Source: Streptomyces longisporoflavus (lineage in GTDB: Bacteria; Actinomycetota; Actinomycetes; Streptomycetales; Streptomycetaceae). Taken from it: 64,000 nucleotides of DNA. The notes under the pieces are model-generated. The model did not search any database. It was not told the DNA's origin and saw only the letters and a program-made list of their open reading frames with translations. The stretch lies in NCBI RefSeq assembly GCF_014649775.1, contig NZ_BMTR01000026.1, positions 34,319 to 98,318 of the forward strand, read 5' to 3'. This document shows positions 24,578 through 33,263 of this stretch, piece after piece. The position numbers and the translations under genes are program-made. Numbering within the stretch: the stretch's first letter is position 1; every line of letters begins with the position of its first letter.

Positions 24578-25414
24578 ATGATCCTGGTCACCGGCGCCAC
24601 CGGGCACGTGGGCGGCGAGGTGCTCGCCCACCTGCTGCCCGCGGCGGACGCCCCGCCGCGGGCCCTGGTGCGCGACCCCGCCACGGCCGCGCTGCCACCG
24701 ACGGTCGAGGCCGTCACCGGCGACCTGAACCGGCCCCAGTCGCTGCGCCCCGCGCTCGACGGCGTGGACGGCGTCTTCCTGCTGCCGGGCTACCCGGACA
24801 TGCCCGGTCTGCTCACCGAGATCCGGCGGGCCGGGGTCGGTCACGTGGTGCTGCTCTCCAGCATCGCCGCGCCGGACGGCGACCTCGACAACGCGATCTC
24901 GGCCATGATGATCCGCTCCGAGGAGGCCGTACGCGCCTCCGGCGTGCCGTGGACGATCCTGCGGCCCAGCGGTTTCATGTCGAACACCTTCCAGTGGACG
25001 GAGCAGCTGGCCGCGGGGGACACCGTGCGCGCGGCGTTCCCCGGCGTGGCCGTCGCCATGATCGACCCGGCGGACATCGGCGCGGTCGCCGCCCGGGTCC
25101 TGCTCGACGAGGCCCACCACGGTCTGGCCCACGCCCTCAGCGGCCCCGAGCCCCTGCTGCCGGCGGACCGGGTGCGCGTCCTGGGCGAGGTGCTCGGCCG
25201 CAAGCTCCGCTTCGAGGGCCAGTCCAACGAAGAGGCCCGCAGCGAAATGGTCGAGCAGGGCGTTCCCGCCCCGTACATCGAGGCCTTCTTCCGCTACTAC
25301 GCGGACGGCACCCTCGACGACTCCCAAGTGCGCCCGACCGTAAGGGAGTTGCTCGGCCGGGGGCCCCGCACCTTCGAGCAGTGGGCGCGGCAGCACGCGA
25401 GCACCTTCCGCTGA
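24578..25414 (+). CDS. NmrA/NAD(P)H-binding family protein
   Basis: Atypical extended-SDR/NmrA-like protein of 278 residues. GATGHVGGEVL near the N terminus is the dinucleotide loop, and PSGFMSNTFQW is the family motif. The classical YxxxK is not evident. Some relatives reduce quinones (QOR2-like), and some only sense NAD(P) state. It is preceded by a potential ribosome site in GAGGAAG. Like its neighbours it belongs to the 15.7-25.8 kb run. Confidence 0.82.
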   Translation: MILVTGATGHVGGEVLAHLLPAADAPPRALVRDPATAALPPTVEAVTGDLNRPQSLRPALDGVDGVFLLPGYPDMPGLLTEIRRAGVGHVVLLSSIAAPDGDLDNAISAMMIRSEEAVRASGVPWTILRPSGFMSNTFQWTEQLAAGDTVRAAFPGVAVAMIDPADIGAVAARVLLDEAHHGLAHALSGPEPLLPADRVRVLGEVLGRKLRFEGQSNEEARSEMVEQGVPAPYIEAFFRYYADGTLDDSQVRPTVRELLGRGPRTFEQWARQHASTFR

Positions 25415-25461
25415 CCCCGGCCCCGCATACACATCAACCGACCCCTGAAGGAGTGTCCGCC

Positions 25462-25767
25462 GTGACCACCACAGTGGAGACCGTACGTTTCAAGCTGACC
25501 CCCGGTTTCGACGCCGCCGCGTTCGCCGAGCTCGACCGGTCGGTCGAGAACGACTACATGGCCAAGCAGCCGGGCTTCGTCTCGCGGGAGGTGACCCGCA
25601 ACGACGACGGCGAGTATCTGGTGATCGTGCACTGGGCCACCGTCCAGGACGCCGACGCCACCATGCAGGGCTTCTTCGGGGCCTCGCAGACCCGGGACTT
25701 CCTGGCCGCCATCGACAAGACGACGGTGGTGTCGGGCCGGTATGCGCAGCTGAGCAGCAGCAACTGA
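25462..25767 (+). CDS. Small dimeric alpha+beta-barrel (ABM-like) protein
   Basis: Protein of 101 residues with the antibiotic-biosynthesis-monooxygenase / dimeric alpha-beta-barrel pattern: an N-terminal strand VETVRFKLTPGFD, a helix, FVSREVTRNDDGEYLVIVHW and a C-terminal helix. ABM proteins oxidise quinol-type polyketides without cofactors, or act as small binding proteins. No catalytic residue is assigned. GTG start after AAGGAG. It is the last gene of the run; a strong hairpin follows 22 bases later. Confidence 0.72.
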   Translation: MTTTVETVRFKLTPGFDAAAFAELDRSVENDYMAKQPGFVSREVTRNDDGEYLVIVHWATVQDADATMQGFFGASQTRDFLAAIDKTTVVSGRYAQLSSSN

Positions 25768-25789
25768 ACAGCAACCGGACGCGGGGCGG

Positions 25790-25827
25790 AGCCCGTTGCC
25801 GTGACGCACGCGTCGCGGCAACGGGCT
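25790..25827. terminator. Strong bidirectional hairpin terminator
   Basis: Perfect 12-bp inverted repeat (25790-25801 and 25816-25827) with a 14-base loop between the plus-strand operon and the convergent SMP-30-like gene. Confidence 0.82.
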
Positions 25828-25834
25828 TCGTCGT

Positions 25835-26851
25835 TCAGATACCGCTCACCTTGGCCACCGAGAACGGCAGGTCGAGGGTGGCGGAGCCGAACTGGGAGCG
25901 GATCACGTGCAGGGATCCGTTCTTGCGGATGAGCGTCGTCGGGTGCTGGAGGGCCGGGTCGGTGGCGTGGGCCACGACGGATGCCGATGTGACGTCGGAG
26001 GAGACGGTGAGCCGGTTGATGCTGTCCGAGCCGAACTGGACGACCCACAGCTGGTTCTTCTCCCAGAGCAGCCCGTCGGCCGAGAGCAGGGTCCCGCCGG
26101 TCACCTTCAGCTTGTGCACACCGCCGGTGGCGGGTTCGAGCCGGAACAGGTCGCCGGAGGCCATGTCGACGGTGAGCAGGTACTTGCCGGTCGCGTCGGA
26201 CTCGATGCCGTTGAGGGTGATGGCACCGTCGGGGTGGGGGGCCACGACGCCGTTCAGGTCGAAGCCGGCGGCCAGCGTGTCGGTGCCGCGGGCGGTGACG
26301 GTCTTCTCGATGGTGGCGGCGGGCAGCCGGTAGACGACCTGGCGCAGCGAGTCGGTGATGTACGCGCTTCCGTCGGGCGTCAGGTCGAGGTCGTTGAGCA
26401 CGGACTTGCCGGGCGTGGGGCTGACGAAGCGGGCCAGGCGCTTGCCGTCCGCCGTGCTGTACACGGTCACGCCGTCCGCGTCGTTGACCCACAGCCGGCC
26501 GTTCTTGTCGACCTCGGTGCCCATGGCCTGGGTGCGGCCGTCGGTGCCCGCGGGCAGGAATTCGGTGGCCTGGGTCTGGCCGGAGGGCGCGCGGTAGACC
26601 GCTCCGGTGGCGAACGAGGTGACGTACAGGTCGCCGGTTCTGGGGTCGGTGGCCATGCCCTCGGGGTAGGCCTGGTTGCCGGGCAGGGCGATGGCGCGGC
26701 TTACGGTGACGGCTTCTGCGGCGTCGGGGGCCTCAGGGGCCGAAGTGTCCGCGCGGGCGTCGGTGGCCGGTGCGCTGAGTCCCGCGGCGAGTGCGCAGGA
26801 CAGGGCGAGAGCGCAGGCGGTGAGCCGTCGGCGGGCGTGCGACAGGTGCAT
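25835..26851 (-). CDS. Secreted SMP-30/NHL-type beta-propeller protein
   Basis: Exported protein of 338 residues. The N terminus MHLSHARRRLTACALALSC and the alanine-rich region after it form a signal peptide, cleaved near AADGL/ARA. The mature part has repeated YITDSL, LWVNDADGV and LLTVDMASGDLF blades characteristic of a six-bladed SMP-30/gluconolactonase-like propeller. Relatives hydrolyse lactones or bind sugars; metal ligands are not confirmed. Start ATG 26851 has AACGAGGA upstream; a longer frame to 27010 is not supported. It reads away from the antiporter gene. Confidence 0.78.
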   Translation of the reverse strand: MHLSHARRRLTACALALSCALAAGLSAPATDARADTSAPEAPDAAEAVTVSRAIALPGNQAYPEGMATDPRTGDLYVTSFATGAVYRAPSGQTQATEFLPAGTDGRTQAMGTEVDKNGRLWVNDADGVTVYSTADGKRLARFVSPTPGKSVLNDLDLTPDGSAYITDSLRQVVYRLPAATIEKTVTARGTDTLAAGFDLNGVVAPHPDGAITLNGIESDATGKYLLTVDMASGDLFRLEPATGGVHKLKVTGGTLLSADGLLWEKNQLWVVQFGSDSINRLTVSSDVTSASVVAHATDPALQHPTTLIRKNGSLHVIRSQFGSATLDLPFSVAKVSGI

Positions 26852-27127
26852 GGGGTCCTCGTTTCGGGAGTGCGGAAACGCCGGGTGTGCCCCGGCCGGC
26901 GTTGAGGACCATATGGCTGGATCTGGACGGGAGTTGGGGTGACCGGGAGGGGCTGGATTTCGCGGCCGTAACACGAACACGCAGGTCAACTGCGCCGCAG
27001 AGCACGGCACTTGGGGCTGAAATCAACTGCGCGAAGGCAGCGACTTTCGTAGGTGATCGACGAGATTCCGTATGGTGGCGAAGCTTCCGTTTCGCCCCGT
27101 GCCGAGAGCCGGGCCCCGACGATCACC

Positions 27128-28369
27128 TCACTCGGGTGCCGCGGCCGTCCGCTCCGGCACCGGTTCCGTGGCCCGCCCCGCAAGGGTTCCCGCGCCGGGG
27201 TACTCCTTGCCGCGCCACAGGATGACGCGCTGCGCGATCGGCTCGGTGAAGCGGGCGGCGAGCGGGCCCATGACGACCAGGAGCAGCACGTACGCGGTGG
27301 CCAGCGGGCCGAGTGAAGGCGCGACCGTGCCCGACGAGACCGCGAGCCCCGCGATGACGATGGAGAACTCGCCCCGCGCGACCAGGGCGCCGCCCGCCCG
27401 CCACCGGCCGCGCTCGGCGATCCCGGCGCGTTTCGCGGCCCAGTACCCGGTGGCGATCTTCGTCAGGATGGAGAGCGCGGCGAGGGCGAGGGCGGGCAGC
27501 AGCATCGAGGGGATGGTGGTGGGGTCGGTGCTCAGGCCGAAGAACACGAAGAACACCGCGGCGAACAGGTCCCGCAGCGGCATCAGCAGATGATGGGTGT
27601 TCTCGGCCACCTCGCCGGACAGGGCGATGCCCACGAGGAACGCCCCGACGGCCGCCGACACCTGGAGCTGCTGGGCGACACCGGCCACCAGGAGTGTCAT
27701 GCCGAGGACGACGAGCAGCAGCTTCTCCGGGTCGTCGCTGGAGATGAAGCGCGAGATGACGCGCCCGTAGCGCACGGCGACCAGCAGCACGGTGCCGACC
27801 GCGGTGAGCGCGATGCCCAGCGTCAGGCCGCCCGCGAGCAGGCCCGTTCCGGCGAGCAGCGCGGTCAGGATGGGCAGATAGAGCGCCATCGCGAGGTCTT
27901 CGAGCACGAGGATACTGAGGATGACCGGGCTCTCCCGGTTGCCGAGCCGGCCCAGGTCGCCGAGCACCTTGGCGATGACGCCGGAGGACGAGACCCAGGT
28001 GACGCCGGCGAGGACCACGGCGGCCACCGGGCCCCAGCCGAGCAGCAGGGCCGCTGCGGCGCCGGGCAGGGCGTTGAGCAGGAAGTCGACGCCGCCCGCT
28101 GGGGCGTGGGTCTTGAGGTGGCCCACGAGGTCGCCCGCGGTGTACTCCAGGCCGAGCATCAGGAGCAGCAGGACGACGCCGATCTCGGCGCCGACCTCGA
28201 TGAACTCCTCGCTGCCGCCGAGCGGGACGACGCCGCCCGCGCCGAACAGGAGGCCCGCGAGGAGGTAGAGCGGGATCGGCGAGAACTTCAGGCGTACGGC
28301 GAAGCGGCCGAGCAGCCCGAGGGCCAGGACGACCGCGCCGAACTCGATCAGGAAGACTGCGGAGTGCAC
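27128..28369 (-). CDS. Cation/proton antiporter (KhtU-like CPA2 family)
   Basis: Membrane protein of 413 residues with about twelve helices, in the KefB/KhtU branch of CPA2 antiporters. Seen are LLAGLLFGAGGV, LLLLMLGLEYTAGDL, VLAGVTWVSSSGVIAKVL, and ARGEFSIVIAGL at the C-terminal half. No TrkA-N domain is attached; that regulatory function is in the adjacent KhtT-like gene. The pair should exchange potassium (or sodium) for protons. The start is uncertain: GTG 28369 follows GAGCGGGG and lies four bases from the regulator's stop; a TTG at 28387 is possible. Confidence 0.82.
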   Translation of the reverse strand: MHSAVFLIEFGAVVLALGLLGRFAVRLKFSPIPLYLLAGLLFGAGGVVPLGGSEEFIEVGAEIGVVLLLLMLGLEYTAGDLVGHLKTHAPAGGVDFLLNALPGAAAALLLGWGPVAAVVLAGVTWVSSSGVIAKVLGDLGRLGNRESPVILSILVLEDLAMALYLPILTALLAGTGLLAGGLTLGIALTAVGTVLLVAVRYGRVISRFISSDDPEKLLLVVLGMTLLVAGVAQQLQVSAAVGAFLVGIALSGEVAENTHHLLMPLRDLFAAVFFVFFGLSTDPTTIPSMLLPALALAALSILTKIATGYWAAKRAGIAERGRWRAGGALVARGEFSIVIAGLAVSSGTVAPSLGPLATAYVLLLVVMGPLAARFTEPIAQRVILWRGKEYPGAGTLAGRATEPVPERTAAAPE

Positions 28370-28373
28370 GCGA

Positions 28374-28859
28374 TCAGCCCCGCTCAAGGATCTCGTGGGC
28401 GCCGTCCACGCCTTCCCGGGTGCCGATGACGATGATGACGTCGCCCCCGTGCAGCCGGAAGTCGGGGCCGGGCGAGGGGATCGCGTGGGACCGGCGCATG
28501 ACGGCCACGATCGAGGCCCCGGTCTCGGTGCGCATCCGCGTCTCGCCCAGGGTGCGCCCGTTCCAGTACGAGGTGCCGGTGATGGTGACCTGTTCGGCGA
28601 TGAGGCCGAAGTCGCTGGTGTGCAGCAGGTTCGGGTTGTTGTGGCTGGGCAGCAGGGCGTCGGCGAGGGAGAGGGCCTCGGCGCCGGTGAGGACCAGGGA
28701 GAGGCCCGCGGAGTCGGGGTCGTCGTCGTGGTGCACGTTCAGGGTGCGGTTGCGGTCGCGGTGCGCGATGACCGACAGGGTGTCGTGCCGCCGGGTGGTC
28801 AGTTCGTACTGCACCCCGATGCCGGGCAACGGGGTGGTCCTCAGGCGGGGTGCAGGCAT
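28374..28859 (-). CDS. TrkA-C domain regulatory subunit (KhtT-like)
   Basis: Protein of 161 residues whose C-terminal half (about 85-161) is a TrkA-C/RCK-C domain, ending GGDVIIVIGTREGVDGAHEIL. The N-terminal half is a small alpha/beta domain as in KhtT. These proteins gate KhtU antiporters in response to cations or nucleotides. ATG 28859 is preceded by GAAGGAGAGA. It is immediately upstream of the antiporter gene and 46 bases downstream of glgB, so this pair may be co-transcribed with the alpha-glucan genes. Confidence 0.8.
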   Translation of the reverse strand: MPAPRLRTTPLPGIGVQYELTTRRHDTLSVIAHRDRNRTLNVHHDDDPDSAGLSLVLTGAEALSLADALLPSHNNPNLLHTSDFGLIAEQVTITGTSYWNGRTLGETRMRTETGASIVAVMRRSHAIPSPGPDFRLHGGDVIIVIGTREGVDGAHEILERG

Positions 28860-28905
28860 GATGTCTCTCCTTCGGTCTGCCCTTCGGTGTGTCCCTCGGT
28901 CTGCG

Positions 28906-31089
28906 TCACTGCTTGCGGAACCACACGGCGCCGAGCGGCGGCAGGACCACCGTCGCGCGGGCCGGAAACCCTTGCAGGGGCTCGGGAGCGGCGTGGACGC
29001 GGCCGGGGTTGGTGACTCCGGAGCCGCCGTACTGTGCGGCGTCCGTGTTGAGCACCTCGGTCCAGTGGCCCGCCTCGGGCAGCGCCAGGCGGAATCCGTG
29101 CCGGACGGTGGGCTGGAAGTGGAAGACGCACACCAGTGCCTCGCCGCCCTCGCCGTACCGCACGAAGGAGTAGACGTTGTCCTCGGCGGCGTCCGCGTCG
29201 ATCCAGCGAAAGCCCTCGGGGCGGGTGTCCTGGCTCCACAGCGCGGGGTCGCCTAGGTAGCCGCGGTTGAGGTCGCGCACCAGGTCGCGCACGCCCGCGT
29301 GCGGGGCGTGCCGGAGCATGGACCAGTCGGGGCCTGCCTCGTGGGACCACTCGGTGTCCTGGGCGAACTCCTGGCCCATGAACAGGAGTTGCTTGCCGGG
29401 GAAGGCCCACATGAAGGCGAGGTAGGCGCGCAGGTTGGCCAGCTGCTGCCAGCGGTCGCCCGGCATCTTGGTGAGGAGCGAGCCCTTGCCGTGCACCACT
29501 TCGTCGTGGCTGATCGGCAGCGCGTAGTTCTCCGCGTAGGCGTACACCATCGGGAAGGTCATGGCGTGGTGGTGGTGCTGCCGGTGCACGGGGTCCTGCG
29601 ACATGTACGACAGCGAGTCGTGCATCCAGCCCATGTTCCACTTCAGGGCGAAGCCGAGGCCCGCGTGGTCGGTGCGCCGGGTTACGCCGTCCCAGGCGGT
29701 GGACTCCTCGGCGATGGTGAGGACGCCGGGGCACCGGCGGGGCACGGTGGCGTTCATCTCCTGGAGGAACTCCACCGCTTCCAGGTTCTCCCGGCCGCCG
29801 TACACGTTCGGCAGCCACGCGCCGTCGGCGCGCGAGTAGTCGAGGTAGAGCATGGAGGCGACGGCGTCCACGCGCAGGCCGTCGACGTGGAACTCCTCGC
29901 ACCAGTACACGGCGTTGGCGACCAGGAAGTTGCGTACTTCGTTGCGCCCGTAGTCGAAGACGAGGGTGCCCCAGTCGGGGTGTTCGCCGCGGCGCGGGTC
30001 GGGGTGTTCGTACAGCGCGGTCCCGTCGAAGCGGGCCAGGGCCCAGTCGTCCTTGGGGAAGTGCGCCGGGACCCAGTCCACGATGACGCCGATGCCCGCC
30101 CGGTGCAGCGCGTCGATCAGGGCGCGGAAGTCGTCGGGGCCGCCGAGACCGGCCGCCGGGGCGTAGTACGAGGAGACCTGGTAGCCCCAGGAGCCGCCGA
30201 AGGGGTGCTCGGCCACCGGCATGAACTCGACGTGCGTGAAGCCCAGCGCCTTGACGTAGGCGGGCAGTTCGACCGCCAGCTCCCGGTAGCCGAGTCCGGG
30301 GCGCCATGAGCCGAGGTGGACTTCGTAGACGCTCATCGCGCTGCGGTCCACGGTGCGTTCGCCGCGCCGTGCCATCCAGGCGTCGTCGCTCCAGCGGTGC
30401 CGGGAGCGGAAGACGATCGAGGCGGTGCCGGGGGCCGCTTCCGCGGAGGCGGCGAGGGGGTCCGCCTTCTTGGTCCAGCGGCCGTCGGGGGTGAGGATCT
30501 CGTACTTGTAGCGGCAGCCTTCGCCGGCCCCCGGCACGAACAGCTCCCACACCCCGCTGACGCCGAGCGAGCGCATCGCGTGCGCCCGGCCGTCCCAGTG
30601 GTTGAAGTCGCCGACCACGCGTACGGCGCGGGCGCCGGGCGCCCACACGGCGAACGCGGTGCCCGCGACCGCGCCCCAGCCGGACTGGTGCTCGCACACC
30701 CGGGCCCCGAGCACCCGCCACAGCTGCTCGTGCCTGCCCTCGCGGATCAGGTGCAGGTCGAGCTCGCCGAGGGTGGGCAGGAAGCGGTAGGGGTCGTCGT
30801 AGTCGAAGACGTCCGTGCCGTAGCGGACGCGCACCCGGTAGTCGGGCACGACCGTGCCTGGCAGGCGGCCCGCGAACACTCCCTCGCCCAGGTGGTCGAG
30901 TTCGAGCAGCGGTTCGCCCGCCGGGGTGGTCAGTGTCACCGCGTCGGCGAGCGGGCGCAGCACCCGTACGGTGACACCCTCCGCGCCCGGATGCGGTCCG
31001 AGCAGCGCGTGCGGGTCGCTGACGTCCCCGGTGGTGAGCCGCTTGAGGTGGGTGGCGGCCAGGGCGGGTGGGTGCTGTGCGGTGGTCAC
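28906..31089 (-). CDS. glgB: 1,4-alpha-glucan branching enzyme
   Basis: GH13 branching enzyme of 727 residues, normal for the actinobacterial form. An N-terminal CBM48 domain pair (the first, about 1-110, includes HALLGPHPGAEGVTVRVLRP) leads to a TIM barrel with FHVDGLRVDAVASMLYLDYSR (nucleophile Asp), VLTIAEEST (acid/base Glu) and ISHDEVVHGK (third Asp). It forms alpha-1,6 branches in glycogen-like glucan. GTG 31087-31089 overlaps the glgE stop by four bases (GTGA), so GlgE and GlgB are translationally coupled. GlgE elongates the chains that GlgB branches. Confidence 0.95.
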   Translation of the reverse strand: MTTAQHPPALAATHLKRLTTGDVSDPHALLGPHPGAEGVTVRVLRPLADAVTLTTPAGEPLLELDHLGEGVFAGRLPGTVVPDYRVRVRYGTDVFDYDDPYRFLPTLGELDLHLIREGRHEQLWRVLGARVCEHQSGWGAVAGTAFAVWAPGARAVRVVGDFNHWDGRAHAMRSLGVSGVWELFVPGAGEGCRYKYEILTPDGRWTKKADPLAASAEAAPGTASIVFRSRHRWSDDAWMARRGERTVDRSAMSVYEVHLGSWRPGLGYRELAVELPAYVKALGFTHVEFMPVAEHPFGGSWGYQVSSYYAPAAGLGGPDDFRALIDALHRAGIGVIVDWVPAHFPKDDWALARFDGTALYEHPDPRRGEHPDWGTLVFDYGRNEVRNFLVANAVYWCEEFHVDGLRVDAVASMLYLDYSRADGAWLPNVYGGRENLEAVEFLQEMNATVPRRCPGVLTIAEESTAWDGVTRRTDHAGLGFALKWNMGWMHDSLSYMSQDPVHRQHHHHAMTFPMVYAYAENYALPISHDEVVHGKGSLLTKMPGDRWQQLANLRAYLAFMWAFPGKQLLFMGQEFAQDTEWSHEAGPDWSMLRHAPHAGVRDLVRDLNRGYLGDPALWSQDTRPEGFRWIDADAAEDNVYSFVRYGEGGEALVCVFHFQPTVRHGFRLALPEAGHWTEVLNTDAAQYGGSGVTNPGRVHAAPEPLQGFPARATVVLPPLGAVWFRKQ

Positions 31090-33176
31090 GACTGCGGGGT
31101 CCCGTCCGTGAGTATGTGGGCCACTTGGTGCCGCGGGTCGAGGCGCACGTAGTTGTCGCGGCCCCAGCGGTAGCTCGCGCCCGACAGGGCGTCGTGGACC
31201 TGGAAGGTCTCGGAGCGCTCCAGGCCGAGCGCCGGCAGGTCGAGGGTGATCGTCGCCTCGCGCGCGTCGTGCGGGTCGAGGTTGAGCACGACGATGACCC
31301 AGTCGCCGTCGGCGGCCCGCTTGGAGTAGCAGAGCACCGCGTCGCTGTCGGTGCGGTGGAAGCGCAGGTTGCGCAGCTGGTGCAGGGCGGGGTGGGCGCG
31401 CCGGATGCCGTTGAGGGAGCGGATCAGGGGGGCCAGGGAGTCGCCCGCCGCCTCCGCGCCCGCCCAGTCGCGGGGGCGCAGCTGGTACTTCTCGGAGTCC
31501 AGGTACTCCTCGCTGCCGGGTCCCGTGGGCACGTTCTCGTACAGCTCGTATCCGGCGTAGACGCCCCACGTCGGTCCGGCGGTCGCGGCGAGGACCGCGC
31601 GGGCCGCGAAGGCCGCCCTGCCGCCGTACTGGAGATAGGCGTTGAGGATGTCGGGGGTGTTCACGAAGAGATTGGGGCGCAGGTAGGCCGAGCTCTCCTC
31701 GCCGTCGAGTCCGGCAAGTTCGGAGAGGTAGGACTCGACCTCCTCCTTGGAGTTGCGCCAGGTGAAGTACGTGTACGACTGGTGGAAGCCGGCCCGTGCC
31801 AGGGCGTGCAGCATGGCCGGGCGGGTGAACGCCTCGGCGAGGAAGAGCACGTCGGGGTCGCTCTGGTGGACGGCGTCGATGAGGCGGTCCCAGAACGCGA
31901 GGGGCTTGGTGTGCGGGTTGTCGACGCGGAAGATCCGCACCCCGTGGTCCATCCAGTGCCGCAGCACCCGCAGGCATTCGGTGTGCAGGCCCTCGGGGTC
32001 GGTGTCGAAGTCGACCGGGTAGATGTCCTGGTACTTCTTCGGCGGGTTCTCGGCGTACGCGATCGAGCCGTCGGCGCGGTGCCTGAACCACTCGGGGTGC
32101 TCGGTGACCCAGGGGTGGTCCGGGGAGCACTGGAGGGCGAAGTCGAGTGCCACTTCGAGGCCCAGTTCACCGGCGCGCGCCACGAAGTGGTCGAAGTCGT
32201 CGAGGGTGCCGAGCTCCGGGTGGATCGCGTCGTGCCCGCCGTCGGCGGAGCCGATCGCCCAGGGCGAGCCGGGGTCGTGCGGGCCCGCTTCCAGGGTGTT
32301 GCCCGCGCCCTTGCGGTGGGTGGTGCCGATGGGGTGGACCGGCGGCAGGTAGACCACGTCGAAGCCCATGTCCGCGACGGCTTCCAGGCGCTTGGCGGCG
32401 GTACGCAGGGTGCCCGGTCGTACGGGTTCGGGCACGCCGTCGCGCGCGTCGGGGACGACGGCGCCCTCGGAGCGGGGGAAGAACTCGTACCAGGCTCCGT
32501 AGAGGGCGCGTTCGCGGTCCACCCTCAGTGGCAGCTCGGACGAGCGGGTGAGCAACCGCCGCAGCGGGTGGGCGGTGAGGAGTGCGCTGACGCCGGGGTC
32601 GTCCACGGCGGCGAGCCGTTCCTCGGGGTCCGGGCGCCGGTCCCGGAGCCGTCCGGCCGCGGCGGTCAGCTGCTCTGCCGCGTCACTGGTGACTGTGCCC
32701 GCGACCTCTTCCAGGAGCAACGCCCCTTCTTCCAGGACGAGTTCGGTGTCGATTCCGGCGGGCACCTTGATGTCGGCGTTGTGCCGCCAGGTGGCGTACG
32801 GGTCGGTCCAGGCCTCCACGCGGTAGGTCCAGTCGCCCTCCCGCGGGGCGCTGATCCACGCGGTGTAGCGGTCGGTGCCGGGGGCCACCAGGCGCATGGG
32901 GGACAGGGGCCGCCGGTCGCCGTCGGGGGCGGTGAGGACGACGCCGGCGCCGACCGCGTCGTGTCCCTCCCTGAAGACCGTGGCAGAGACCTCGAAGTCC
33001 TCGCCGGGTACGGCACGGGCGGGGGTCAGGCCGCCGTCCACGCAGGGCAGCACGTTCACGATGGGGATGCGCCCCGCGCGGGGCCCTGGCCCCCTTCGGC
33101 CCGTCGGCCCGCAGGGCGGCGGTGCGCCTTGGGCGGTCGGGCGCGTCGTGTCGCGCTGCATGGGCTTGCCCTCCAT
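31086..33176 (-). CDS. glgE: Alpha-1,4-glucan:maltose-1-phosphate maltosyltransferase
   Basis: GH13_3 enzyme of 696 residues. The nucleophile D419 lies in RVDNPHTKP and the acid/base E448 in FLAEAFTRP, 29 residues apart as in characterised GlgE. It transfers maltosyl units from alpha-maltose-1-phosphate to alpha-1,4-glucan in the cytosol. Substrate could come from the maltokinase (45.6-47.1 kb) or from the glgM product (13.0 kb); no trehalose synthase gene (treS) is in this window. ATG 33174-33176 is preceded by AGGAGG. In many actinomycetes treS and pep2 adjoin glgE and glgB; here they do not. Confidence 0.95.
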   Translation of the reverse strand: MEGKPMQRDTTRPTAQGAPPPCGPTGRRGPGPRAGRIPIVNVLPCVDGGLTPARAVPGEDFEVSATVFREGHDAVGAGVVLTAPDGDRRPLSPMRLVAPGTDRYTAWISAPREGDWTYRVEAWTDPYATWRHNADIKVPAGIDTELVLEEGALLLEEVAGTVTSDAAEQLTAAAGRLRDRRPDPEERLAAVDDPGVSALLTAHPLRRLLTRSSELPLRVDRERALYGAWYEFFPRSEGAVVPDARDGVPEPVRPGTLRTAAKRLEAVADMGFDVVYLPPVHPIGTTHRKGAGNTLEAGPHDPGSPWAIGSADGGHDAIHPELGTLDDFDHFVARAGELGLEVALDFALQCSPDHPWVTEHPEWFRHRADGSIAYAENPPKKYQDIYPVDFDTDPEGLHTECLRVLRHWMDHGVRIFRVDNPHTKPLAFWDRLIDAVHQSDPDVLFLAEAFTRPAMLHALARAGFHQSYTYFTWRNSKEEVESYLSELAGLDGEESSAYLRPNLFVNTPDILNAYLQYGGRAAFAARAVLAATAGPTWGVYAGYELYENVPTGPGSEEYLDSEKYQLRPRDWAGAEAAGDSLAPLIRSLNGIRRAHPALHQLRNLRFHRTDSDAVLCYSKRAADGDWVIVVLNLDPHDAREATITLDLPALGLERSETFQVHDALSGASYRWGRDNYVRLDPRHQVAHILTDGTPQS

Positions 33177-33263
33177 AGTGCTCGTGCCTCCTCGCACCGG
33201 GGTGCGGTCGCTGGACAGGGGTGTTCGGCGGTGCGAGCGGGTCGCGTCGACCGGCGGACGCGG

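Noticed and set aside
31086..33176. Generic alpha-amylase
   Set aside because: The spacing of the catalytic Asp and Glu and the RVDNPHTKP motif are those of GlgE.
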